DNA of 64,000 nt from Fibrobacter sp. UWR3 (lineage in GTDB: Bacteria > Fibrobacterota > Fibrobacteria > Fibrobacterales > Fibrobacteraceae), in assembly GCF_900143055.1 (NCBI RefSeq), contig NZ_FRCW01000001.1, positions 186,001 through 250,000 of the forward strand, written 5' to 3'. Made by a program: the position numbers and the translations under genes. The stretch's first letter is position 1; each line of letters opens with the position of its first letter. Positions 1 through 7,730 of this stretch are shown in pieces. The notes below the pieces were generated by a model. The model saw only the letters and a program-made list of their open reading frames with translations. It ran no database searches and was not told the DNA's origin.

Positions 1-34
1 AGGCGCCCTGCTTGAATCCGAGTTCCTTAGCCAT
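1..34 (-). CDS. Start of Mu gp30-like head morphogenesis protein (partial)
   Basis: Only the first 11 codons are present; the gene runs off the left edge. The ATG lies inside the end of the portal gene in another frame, an 8-base overlap of the kind seen throughout this phage module. A purine-rich stretch (AAAGGCGGG on the minus strand) precedes it at a suitable distance. The N-terminus reads MAKELGFKQGA. In Mu-like phages the portal gene is normally followed by gp30, a minor head protein whose start region has this character. The assignment rests mainly on gene order and translational coupling, so it is tentative. Confidence 0.5.
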   Translation of the reverse strand, partial: MAKELGFKQGA

Positions 35-1532
35 TGACGATTCCCGCCTTTTTCAGGATGGAGAAACGGCCTGCAAGGTCTGCGGCAAGGAACGCCTGTT
101 CCATTTCGTCGGCGATTTTGTCCATGGGCATTTCGCCGTAGCAACCGCCCAGTTTGTCGCGGACTTCTTCGAGGCTCTTTGCGTTTTCCACCAGTTCCCT
201 GATGGGTGCCAGGATATCGACCTTTTCGCATTCGTCTTCTAGGTGTTCGGTGAATGCGTTCACCTGGTTTCGGAGTTCGTGGGCGGTCTTTCTGACCTTG
301 CCCTTCTTTTCGGGGCCTTCGGCAAACATGCCGCCTTGCTGAACTTCGGTCATCTCGAAATACTTCTCGTCGATTCCGTAGATGTCGCTGATGTACTGGG
401 CATTGAACTTGACTCCCAGCTGCGAGAGCTTTGCGTCGCGTTCAAGGCGTGCCTGCTGCATGTCTTCCGGGAGAATGATGTTCATCCACGGTATGACCTT
501 TTCGCCAGGCCAGTTGATTTCGTATATCCAGCGGATGAGCTGATTGAAGCTGGATTCAATCATAGCGGCATCGTCAAGTGCCAAGTCCAGGCGCACGTCG
601 TTATGCACGGTAGCCATGGCCTGGGTGCCGCCCGAGTTCGTCTGTTCGGTGGTTAGGGTCTCGCCAAGCCACGCCTTGCTGATTTCGGAATCCGCCCAAG
701 CCACGATTTCGCTGTGGGGGTTGGTGCCGCTCATCTTGGTTTCCAGGAGTTCCACGGAACCTGTCTGCGGGATGACCGCCACGGCGTCGCGCACAAGCCC
801 CGAAAGCATCCTGAGGAAGGTGTTCTGTTCCTTGTCGGTCGCTCCCGGAGGAATCTTCCCGACGGCCTTGGGCTTGCCGTATTTTTCGACGAATATCATC
901 CAGAACTTGAGACCGCCCTTCTTGAAGGCCATGGGCCAGAAGCAACGGGCATAGACAGGCTCGCCATAGGGATTGGTGGCCGTGGGGCGGTTGCGGGTCA
1001 CAATGAACTTGCGGTCGGGTACGGGAACCTTCGCGTTAAACTTGTTCTGGAATAGCAGCCTGCCTTCGTCATCGAAGCGGAACCATTCCTGCGGGCGGTC
1101 CTTGATGGCGACAGGCAGAATGAGCGTTCCGTAGGCCGTGGATACAGAATCCCACACGATTTCGTGGACGGCGAAACCGAAGCCGATGGCCTGGAGCATC
1201 TGCGAAATGGTGTTGCGCAGTTCCAGGTTCCAGAAGTATTCTTCAAGCATCTTCGCTTTCTTGGGGTCGCCCTTGCTACCGTCGATGGTCCAGGTGCGAC
1301 TGGTGATGGAAGCGAAACGCTTGCTCTTGACGGCATCGAGGTGCCCGTCCACGAAGTTTCGGTAGACCTTGATGTTTCCACCCTGCGCCTTGAGGATAGG
1401 GTCGGGGTTGGGCAGGTAATCTTCGCCCGTGACAAAAGTCGCTGCCGCCCGGGTGGCCACTTCAGTCGCCAGGCGGAGTTTTTCACCGCCGTTCTGGGTG
1501 TTTTCGGTCTGTTTTTTCCTTTTTTTGCTCAT
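27..1532 (-). CDS. Mu gp29-like portal protein (DUF935)
   Basis: This 501-residue protein is expected to form the dodecameric portal ring at the head vertex through which DNA is packaged. The DUF935 character is seen in EKYGKPKAVG (residues 216-225) and in the stretch around LTTEQTNSGGTQ (about 293-304). Length is close to the roughly 510 residues of Mu gp29. The N-terminus is Lys-rich and polar. A GAGGA ribosome binding site precedes the ATG. It follows the large terminase on the same strand after 131 bases, where I see no gene or clear terminator, and it overlaps the start of the next head gene. Family call is strong. Confidence 0.88.
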   Translation of the reverse strand: MSKKRKKQTENTQNGGEKLRLATEVATRAAATFVTGEDYLPNPDPILKAQGGNIKVYRNFVDGHLDAVKSKRFASITSRTWTIDGSKGDPKKAKMLEEYFWNLELRNTISQMLQAIGFGFAVHEIVWDSVSTAYGTLILPVAIKDRPQEWFRFDDEGRLLFQNKFNAKVPVPDRKFIVTRNRPTATNPYGEPVYARCFWPMAFKKGGLKFWMIFVEKYGKPKAVGKIPPGATDKEQNTFLRMLSGLVRDAVAVIPQTGSVELLETKMSGTNPHSEIVAWADSEISKAWLGETLTTEQTNSGGTQAMATVHNDVRLDLALDDAAMIESSFNQLIRWIYEINWPGEKVIPWMNIILPEDMQQARLERDAKLSQLGVKFNAQYISDIYGIDEKYFEMTEVQQGGMFAEGPEKKGKVRKTAHELRNQVNAFTEHLEDECEKVDILAPIRELVENAKSLEEVRDKLGGCYGEMPMDKIADEMEQAFLAADLAGRFSILKKAGIVNG

Positions 1533-1663
1533 GCAGTCCTCGGTGTATTTCTAATCTCGTTGAATGGCCGTTCAAATTCGTTGAATTTTGATTTTCTAAA
1601 ATCGGATGACCGTTTACTAGTCCAAAACAAAAACGGGCTAAAAAGGGCCTTTCTGTGCGATTG

Positions 1664-3070
1664 TCAGAAACCGTTAAAATTCATGCTTTCCCCTTTGAAC
1701 GGATTTGCGGTCTGGATGAATACCGGACCCGCGTCACTTGCGTTTTTCGCATGGTATGCCAAAGCCGCTCCCCAGAAGAAGTCGCCGTGGCCCTGCTCGG
1801 TGCTTGCGGCATCGTAGCGCACGTTCCCGGCACTTGTGACAATTTTACGGACGGCGTGGATGCTTTCGGCCTGTTCGTCCTCGATTTTGGTGTCGATGCC
1901 CGGGAACTTCGGGCATTTCTCGATGATAATCTTCTGGTCTTCAAACGCCTGCAAAAGATTGATGGCAAGGTCGGCCTTTACCGTGTTGGAGAAAAGGACG
2001 CCCTCGACCTTGACCGTGCCGAACTTGTCCTGGGCCCGTTCGGTGAACTGGTCGCCGCATCCGGTGCGGTCGATACAGCCGCGGACAAGGTTCGGGAGTT
2101 TCAGGAACTTGTAGAGTTTCTGTTCAAGGTAACTCCATTTCTTGTTCTGATAGGCTTCTACTGCGCGGCAAATTAGGCGGTCGCCAATGTCTTCGAACAC
2201 GTAGATGACGTAAAGGTGACGGTGGCGGGCCACGTCGCAACCCAGGTAGAGCGGGCCTTTGGCCTTTTCGAGCCCGAGCACTCCCAGGCGCTCGCAGCTG
2301 TGAATCAGGTCATAGCTGATCATGGCCTTGGATTCGTCCTGCGGGTTGCAGCAGTATTCCTCTTGCCATATTGCTTCGGTAAGGCAGCCTTTGTGTTCCT
2401 GCTCCAGCCATTCTTCGCGTTCTTTCCTGGAGAGTTTGCGACCGCAGATGCGGTCGGCAACGCCTTCCTCTACTGCGAGCTGGATTGGCACGGTGTGCAC
2501 GCTGTAGTCAAGTTCACCTTTTTTGCATTTCTCGATGAGCTTGTAGAACAGACTGTTTACGCCGTTGTGGGTTGACAAGATGCGTATGGGATAGCCCCAC
2601 ATGGCGGCAGGCTTCGCGGCTGCCCACATCTTCTGGTCGTTTTCGTGGTGGGCGGCTTCGTCCCACACGATTTTACCGCCCTTGGAGCGAAACGCCTTGG
2701 GGTTGCTGGAGAGCACGTAGATTTTCGAACCGTTGTTGAACTCGATAATCTTGCTCTTGATTCCCTTGTCCTCGTCGGCAAATTCGCAGTCCTCGATGTC
2801 TTCGGAGTTGATTTCGGCGAGGGCCTTGGCGATGGCGTTGAGCTTCTGAATCCACGATTCGCAATAGTCGATGTATTCAGCTGCTGCGGTCATGTCCGCT
2901 GAGCTGAAAAAGACCTTGAGCCCGGGCTGCTCGATACAGTCCTGCACGTCTTCGAAGCTTTGGACCCACGTGCCGCCGATACGGCGGGACTTCTCGAAAA
3001 TCTTGACTTTCGACTTGTCGGCTAGCCACCGTTTCTGATAAGGAAAAAAGAATTCTTGAAGAGCAGCCAT
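1664..3070 (-). CDS. Mu gp28-like large terminase (ATPase and nuclease)
   Basis: At 468 residues this is the packaging motor that cuts and drives phage DNA into the prohead. The N-terminal ATPase shows a Walker A-type loop (KSRRIGGTW, residues 27-35) and a Walker B segment KIVWDEAA (133-140) with the catalytic Asp-Glu. The C-terminal half has the acidic start of an RNase H-like nuclease (LGCDVARH) and later IDRTGCGDQF. The ATG overlaps the stop of the gp27-like gene (TAATG), so the two are translationally coupled. Its strand is opposite to the head and tail genes, which is not the Mu order. Confidence 0.88.
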   Translation of the reverse strand: MAALQEFFFPYQKRWLADKSKVKIFEKSRRIGGTWVQSFEDVQDCIEQPGLKVFFSSADMTAAAEYIDYCESWIQKLNAIAKALAEINSEDIEDCEFADEDKGIKSKIIEFNNGSKIYVLSSNPKAFRSKGGKIVWDEAAHHENDQKMWAAAKPAAMWGYPIRILSTHNGVNSLFYKLIEKCKKGELDYSVHTVPIQLAVEEGVADRICGRKLSRKEREEWLEQEHKGCLTEAIWQEEYCCNPQDESKAMISYDLIHSCERLGVLGLEKAKGPLYLGCDVARHRHLYVIYVFEDIGDRLICRAVEAYQNKKWSYLEQKLYKFLKLPNLVRGCIDRTGCGDQFTERAQDKFGTVKVEGVLFSNTVKADLAINLLQAFEDQKIIIEKCPKFPGIDTKIEDEQAESIHAVRKIVTSAGNVRYDAASTEQGHGDFFWGAALAYHAKNASDAGPVFIQTANPFKGESMNFNGF

Positions 3071-3477
3071 TATACACCCAGGTGTTTCTTGATTTCTTCA
3101 AGCGCCTTCTTGGCACGTTCTTCCGGGGAAAGCTCGGACTTGTTTTTCTTGGGTGCCACGGCCTCGTACTTGCGGGCGTGTTCGGCGGTGTCTATGATTC
3201 GCTGGAGTACGGTGTATCGTTCTGCGGCAACCTTTACGCCGTCCAGTTCGTCTTGCTTGATTTTACGGGCAATGACTTCACCCAGCTCGAACAGCTGCGC
3301 GTGAAAGTTCTTTTCGCTGCCGCTGATTTCGGCACGTGCTTCGTCCCAGTGTTCTTCAGATTTCCAGTTCTGAAGGGTGCGCGTGGAGATGTTGAGCCGG
3401 CGGCTAATGTCAGCTAGGCTCATCTGGTGAATGGTGTAAAATTCTTTCGCCTTGGGCTTGAGTTCGGACTTGCTCAC
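3070..3477 (-). CDS. Mu gp27-like protein (DUF1804), probable small terminase
   Basis: This is a 135-residue protein with an N-terminal helix-turn-helix (SLADISRRLNISTRTLQNWK) followed by charged helices and a Lys/Glu-rich tail. In Mu-like phages the DUF1804 protein sits directly before the large terminase and probably recognises DNA for packaging. I chose the GTG at 3477: GGGAGG lies 5 bases upstream, and the GTG overlaps the stop of the upstream membrane-protein gene (GTGA). An upstream ATG at 3510 would lie inside that gene and has no good ribosome site. The small-terminase role is inference from order and the HTH. Confidence 0.78.
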   Translation of the reverse strand: MSKSELKPKAKEFYTIHQMSLADISRRLNISTRTLQNWKSEEHWDEARAEISGSEKNFHAQLFELGEVIARKIKQDELDGVKVAAERYTVLQRIIDTAEHARKYEAVAPKKNKSELSPEERAKKALEEIKKHLGV

Positions 3478-3707
3478 GGTTGCCTCCCTGTCGTGTGCGA
3501 TTCCATGCAACAGGCCCGTATCGCGTCAAGCGCCCTTTTCTGGTCGTCGCTGTACTGTTTCAGGACCGCTTCCCAGCGCACCTGGTCATTGGCGGCGTTC
3601 TTTTCCCACTTGGCGTTTTCGTTCGTGTAGAAGATGACAAGCATCAGCGCGAAAATGACGCCGATGCCGAACTGTTTCAATGCTTCTTTCCAGAAAGTTT
3701 TATCCAT
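3474..3707 (-). CDS. Small phage membrane protein
   Basis: This 77-residue protein has one membrane segment (about residues 13-28, GIGVIFALMLVIFY) followed by a charged, probably coiled region (ENAKWEKNAANDQVRW) and a short tail with two adjacent Cys. GGAGG precedes the ATG. It is the first gene of the minus-strand packaging operon and is coupled to the gp27-like gene by a 4-base overlap. Size and topology would suit an Rz-type spanin or a holin helper, but no family motif is visible, so the lysis role is only a possibility. Confidence 0.6.
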   Translation of the reverse strand: MDKTFWKEALKQFGIGVIFALMLVIFYTNENAKWEKNAANDQVRWEAVLKQYSDDQKRALDAIRACCMESHTTGRQP

Positions 3708-3753
3708 GGTATATACCTCCTCGCAAAGTTACCCAATAGGCTCTGACATAGGG

Positions 3754-3768
3754 CATGACAATGTCATG
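3754..3768. promoter_or_regulatory. Palindrome in the divergent late promoter region
   Basis: CATGACA and TGTCATG form a perfect 7-bp inverted repeat around one central base. It lies 46 bp from the small membrane protein start and 35 bp from the protease start, within the 96-bp divergent region between the two phage modules. A partial third copy (TGACAT) lies just to the left. Its size suits a dimeric phage repressor or late activator. No protein in the window can be assigned to it. Confidence 0.45.
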
Positions 3769-3803
3769 TCCTCGTTCGCTATCAATCGGGTAAATTTGGT
3801 GCC

Positions 3804-5093
3804 ATGAACAAGAAAGTTTTGAAATCGATTGATCTGAAGGAACCGTGGGTCGAAGCCTTCAAGGTCGGCAAGGTGACCGACATGGCAGGCAAGGAACACG
3901 AGTTCAGCGAATCGGACTTGAACGACCTCAACGAAGGTATCCACAACCAGCTTGACGCCGGTTACCAGCCGCCGATGGTCAAGGGCCACCCGAAACTCGA
4001 CGATCCGCGTGTAGCCTCGATTGTCGATTCCAAGGTGGAAGACAATGTGCTGAAAGTGAAGCTCGACGATGTGAACCCGGACTTTGCCGAAGAAGTGAAG
4101 AAGGGCGGCTTCAAGTATCTTTCCGCAGCCATTTACAGCAACTTGAAAAAAGGCTTGCGGCATCTGGGCGCTCTCGGTGCGGTTGGCCCTGCTATGAAGG
4201 GTATGGCCCCGCTGTGTTTCGGTGAAGGAATGTTTGCTGAAGCCGACAAGGGCGTTACAGAGCAGGACGTGTGCGTCTTTGCAGAGCCTTTCGCATGGGA
4301 CCGCCTGGTGCCTCGCAGTGTCTTTGAAACGCTTGTGTACAAGCTGAGCGGCATTGGACGTATGTTCCGCAGCCAGCGCGAACAGCTTATCGAAAAGGAT
4401 GGCATTGAGGCTGCCGACAAGGTTTTCCCGGAATACGCCATCAAGGACATCGAAGAAATCGAAAGCGTCTTGAAGGACGCAAAGGACTTCCCGCAACAGC
4501 CGAAGCCTGTTGTGGAAAAGCCGGCGGAATCTACAGCTTCTTTCGGTGAACCGAATACCGACGGTTCTGATTCGCTGGAGAACGGGAATCAGAATCCTCA
4601 GCCTACAACGCCCCCTCGTAACGAACCGACCGAATCTATCCCGGAAGGTAATTCAAGCGAGGCGACGCGGTTGAGCGAAGAGAATGCCGCACTCAAGGCT
4701 GAAAACGAGGCTCTCAAGGACGACAAGCTTGCGGCGCAGCGCCAAAAAGCCGGTGCGGCGTTCTCTGAGACTTTAGACAATGCTATTGCCGAAGGCCGTT
4801 GCAACCAGGCGATGAAGGATTGCTTCATGAAGGTCTTTGGCGCTATGCAGGCCTTGCCTGTTGATGGCGAAGGCTGCTTTGGCGAAGGCGACGAACGAAT
4901 GAACCCGATGCAGGTTCTGGGCGACACGGTAAAATCCTTACCGAAGATTGTCCAGTTCGGTGAATTTGCGCCCGCGGCGGCTCCTAGCTCGGAGTCTGCG
5001 GCGGTACGCATCAGCAAGTATCACGATGAACAGCTGGCAAAGGGGCGCAAGCTCAGTTTCGCCGAAGCTGCGGAAGAATGTTACAATCAATAA
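3804..5093 (+). CDS. Mu gpI-like prohead protease and scaffold
   Basis: This 429-residue protein is expected to combine a capsid maturation protease (N-terminal half) with a scaffold (C-terminal half). The N-terminal domain has the gpI family pattern GYQPPMVKGHPK, then FKYLSAAIY and LGALGAVGPAMKGM. The middle is Pro/Thr/Ser-rich and is followed by a long Ala/Glu coiled segment (about residues 290-325) typical of a scaffold. It is the first gene of the plus-strand head module. The ribosome site is weak. In Mu a shorter internal product (Z) is the scaffold; an internal start here was not established. Confidence 0.8.
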   Translation: MNKKVLKSIDLKEPWVEAFKVGKVTDMAGKEHEFSESDLNDLNEGIHNQLDAGYQPPMVKGHPKLDDPRVASIVDSKVEDNVLKVKLDDVNPDFAEEVKKGGFKYLSAAIYSNLKKGLRHLGALGAVGPAMKGMAPLCFGEGMFAEADKGVTEQDVCVFAEPFAWDRLVPRSVFETLVYKLSGIGRMFRSQREQLIEKDGIEAADKVFPEYAIKDIEEIESVLKDAKDFPQQPKPVVEKPAESTASFGEPNTDGSDSLENGNQNPQPTTPPRNEPTESIPEGNSSEATRLSEENAALKAENEALKDDKLAAQRQKAGAAFSETLDNAIAEGRCNQAMKDCFMKVFGAMQALPVDGEGCFGEGDERMNPMQVLGDTVKSLPKIVQFGEFAPAAAPSSESAAVRISKYHDEQLAKGRKLSFAEAAEECYNQ

Positions 5094-5103
5094 GGAGTAC
5101 CTG

Positions 5104-5631
5104 ATGAAGGGCAATATCCTCAACTTTACGGCGGAAACCGCCGTCCCCGCTTTCCGCTTCGTCAAGGCTGGCGAAGCCCAAGGCAATGTTAAACTTGCAG
5201 GTTCCGGCGATGCCGTGCTTGGCGTGTCCATGGATGTGGATGTCAAGGAAGGCAACCGCGTCGATGTGCAGCACGACGGTATCGGCCATGTGGAACTTGG
5301 TGCCGACGTGACCTACGGCCAGGCACTCTCCTCCGATGCCGAAGGCCGTGGCATTCCTGCCGAAGGTGCGTCCGGCATCGTGGCCCTTGATTCGGGCACC
5401 GAAGGCGATGTGGTCCGCATCAAGGTGGACTGCGCCGGTTCTGCTGCGACGGCATCCACTGGCGACGAAACGCCTTCCACTGGCGATGACACTCCCGCTG
5501 GCGACAACGACGCCCCGGCAAACACCGAAGGTGGCGAAACGCCCACCGAACCCACTGAGCCTGAAACCAGTGGAACTGAAGGTGGCGACACCAACGGCAA
5601 CGAAAACGAATCTTCCAACGAAGGAGCATAA
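5104..5631 (+). CDS. Capsid decoration or cement protein
   Basis: This 175-residue protein starts at the ATG preceded by AAGGAG. The first about 115 residues are a beta-rich, DUF2190-like domain (AVPAFRFVKAG, VLGVSMDVDVKEGNRVDV) as in small capsid cement proteins coded next to major capsid genes. The last 60 residues are a low-complexity tail of Thr, Pro, Gly, Glu and Asp with repeated TGDET/TGDDT units. It lies between protease and capsid genes, 10 bases from the former and 3 from the latter. Function is inferred from fold character and position. Confidence 0.7.
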   Translation: MKGNILNFTAETAVPAFRFVKAGEAQGNVKLAGSGDAVLGVSMDVDVKEGNRVDVQHDGIGHVELGADVTYGQALSSDAEGRGIPAEGASGIVALDSGTEGDVVRIKVDCAGSAATASTGDETPSTGDDTPAGDNDAPANTEGGETPTEPTEPETSGTEGGDTNGNENESSNEGA

Positions 5632-5634
5632 CCC

Positions 5635-6714
5635 ATGAAGAAAATGACCAAGATCGCTCTTTTCCTCATCACCTTTGCGCTTACCGTCTGCGCCTTTGCA
5701 GGTGGCGACGCGCTTACCGCCTGCGGCGTTCCGCAGTTCATCGTCGATTCGCTGAGCTTTGGTAGCGCAGGCGCAAGTTTTGCCACCATCCTGCCCATTG
5801 GCGAACAGCAGACCGGCCTTGTGACCGCATTCAAGAACGGTCGCCTGATTGCCGATGAGGTGATGCCAATCAAGCAGCTTGACGGTAACGAACTCGCATT
5901 CAAGTATTTCCGCAGGAACATGGGCGACGCATTTGGTGCCCAGGATACCCAAGTGGGCCGAATGTCCGCTCCGAATGTCGTGTATTTTGGCGGTGAAGAG
6001 ATTCCGGGGCTTGCCAAGGCTTACGGCTTGCAGACTCCCGTTCCCTACGAAGACCTTGACCAGGTGAAGAACAAGGACCGCTTCGTCAACAAGACCATCG
6101 AAAACCTGATTGACCGTATTCTCCTGGACAGGGAAATCCGCATCGCGAAAATCGTTCAGGATGCAGCCAACTATGAATCCTCGCAGGTCAAGACCCTTTC
6201 TGCTTCTGAAAAGATCGGTGCCGAAGGTTCCAACATCTTCGAGCTGATTATGGACATGATGGAATCCGCCCTTGTGCGTCCGAACGTGCTTGGCATGAGT
6301 TCCAAGGTGTTCTACAAGCTGCGTACCGACAAGTCCGTGATTAACGCCATCTGGCCTACCAACAACGGCTCCGGCGTCGCCACCCGCGAACAGATTGCCG
6401 ACCTCTTCGAGGTTGACCGCATCATCGTCGGTCAGGCCCGCGTGAACACCCGCAAGAACCCGAAGAAGCCCGATCTCACCTCTTGCTGGGGCGAAAACAT
6501 CTTCGCACACTACCAGGAAGAACTTTCCGACTTGAAGGAAGGTCTTGCCTGGGGTATGACTGCCCAGGTCGGCGAACGCTACGTGGAAGTCATCGAAGAC
6601 AAGAATATTGGTCTCAAGGGCGGCGAAATCGTGAAGGCTGGTTTCTACCAGGCTGAACTGGTAACCGCTCCTGGTGCTGGCATTCTCCTCAAGGACGTTC
6701 TCAAGGACGCCTAA
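5635..6714 (+). CDS. Major capsid protein with a signal-peptide-like N-terminus
   Basis: This 359-residue protein is the likely coat subunit: it follows the protease and decoration genes and has the size and mixed alpha/beta character of HK97-fold capsids of Mu-like phages (for example VMPIKQLDGNELAFKYF and VGERYVEVIEDKNIGLKGGEIVKAGFYQ in two separate stretches). Oddly, it begins like a Sec signal peptide: KKMTK, a hydrophobic core (residues 7-19), then AFA at 20-22 before GGDAL. GGAG lies 9 bases before this ATG and no better start is visible downstream. The leader may be a prohead delta segment removed by the protease. Confidence 0.8.
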   Translation: MKKMTKIALFLITFALTVCAFAGGDALTACGVPQFIVDSLSFGSAGASFATILPIGEQQTGLVTAFKNGRLIADEVMPIKQLDGNELAFKYFRRNMGDAFGAQDTQVGRMSAPNVVYFGGEEIPGLAKAYGLQTPVPYEDLDQVKNKDRFVNKTIENLIDRILLDREIRIAKIVQDAANYESSQVKTLSASEKIGAEGSNIFELIMDMMESALVRPNVLGMSSKVFYKLRTDKSVINAIWPTNNGSGVATREQIADLFEVDRIIVGQARVNTRKNPKKPDLTSCWGENIFAHYQEELSDLKEGLAWGMTAQVGERYVEVIEDKNIGLKGGEIVKAGFYQAELVTAPGAGILLKDVLKDA

Positions 6715-6723
6715 GGAAAGCTG

Positions 6724-7170
6724 ATGAACTACTGCACTCTCGACGATATACGGGGGCACGTGCCTGACGCGCGTTTGGTGGAGGTCACCGACGACCTCAC
6801 GCCAAATGCCGACGGTGAAATCAAGGAGAACATCGTGGTCAAGGCCATCGAGGAAAGTTCTACCCTGATTGACGCCTATATAGGCAAGCGTTTCAGGTTG
6901 CCGCTCCCGCGTATTCCGAGAGTGCTTCGCATGATTTGCGTTGACCTGACGATTTACAACCTTTACGAGCGCCTGACGGAGATGAACATCACCGAAGGGA
7001 TGAAGCTCCGCTACAATAACGCCATAGCCCTCTTGAAGCGAATCGCCGACGGTGAAGTTTCCATAGGGATTGACGAAATAGGCCCTGTCGATGAATCCAG
7101 CTTCAAGGTATCTTCAAAGCTGGATGGCGGGCCTGCCATTTTCTCGCTTGAATCCATGAGGTCCTTATGA
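6724..7170 (+). CDS. Mu gp36-like head-tail connector (DUF1320)
   Basis: At 148 residues this matches the length of DUF1320 proteins, which lie between capsid and tail genes of Mu-like phages and probably cap the portal. The N-terminus MNYCTLDDIRGHVP and the segment ESSTLIDAYIGKRFRLPLP are family-like, as is the helical LRMICVDLTIYNLYERL. Its last codons overlap the next start by 4 bases (ATGA). Confidence 0.82.
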   Translation: MNYCTLDDIRGHVPDARLVEVTDDLTPNADGEIKENIVVKAIEESSTLIDAYIGKRFRLPLPRIPRVLRMICVDLTIYNLYERLTEMNITEGMKLRYNNAIALLKRIADGEVSIGIDEIGPVDESSFKVSSKLDGGPAIFSLESMRSL

Positions 7171-7730
7171 CCGATTTCGATATCGAAGAGAGAATATCAG
7201 TTCTTTTTTGCGGTGAAAACGACAAGACCCCCGCCAGGGAAAGGGATTCGTTCTGGTTCAAGGCCATCGATATCCAGGCGGGAATCACGACTCTTTCTCG
7301 CCCGGGAATGTCTGTTGCGGTCATGTCGGGCGATTACGAAACAGAAGACGCTACTGACAATCTTAAGGTGACATCCAAGATTATCGTTACCCTGGTCGTC
7401 AAGAATGTGGCGAAAGAAAAGGAACGCCGCCGCATTTTGCACCCCTGCGTCAAGCACGTAGTCTGGAAACTGCAGGGCAACGATCTTGGGCTTGAAATTG
7501 ACCCGCTGAAGGTCAAGAACTGGAAGGACGTTACCACACCTGAACATCTTGCGGCAACACTGCTTGTTGCTGAAATCGAATTTGAAACGGCGTACACGCT
7601 GACGCCTGAAACAGAAGAGGCAAGCTACCGCAACCTGCTTTCTATCTGGAGTTCCTTCAAGAGCGAAGAGGAACCGCACGAGGAACTCGCTACATCCAAA
7701 GTGAACTTTGATAACGGAGAAACACCATGA
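7167..7730 (+). CDS. Mu gp37-like tail terminator (DUF1834)
   Basis: This 187-residue protein sits between the gp36-like gene and the sheath, the position of the DUF1834 protein in Mu-like phages, thought to cap the tail tube. The sequence has the expected order: an N-terminal helix, the beta-rich core KIIVTLVVKNVAKEKERR and the C-terminal LAATLLVAEIEFETAYTL. The tail of about 30 residues is acidic. Both ends overlap their neighbours by 4 bases, indicating tight translational coupling. Confidence 0.75.
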   Translation: MTDFDIEERISVLFCGENDKTPARERDSFWFKAIDIQAGITTLSRPGMSVAVMSGDYETEDATDNLKVTSKIIVTLVVKNVAKEKERRRILHPCVKHVVWKLQGNDLGLEIDPLKVKNWKDVTTPEHLAATLLVAEIEFETAYTLTPETEEASYRNLLSIWSSFKSEEEPHEELATSKVNFDNGETP

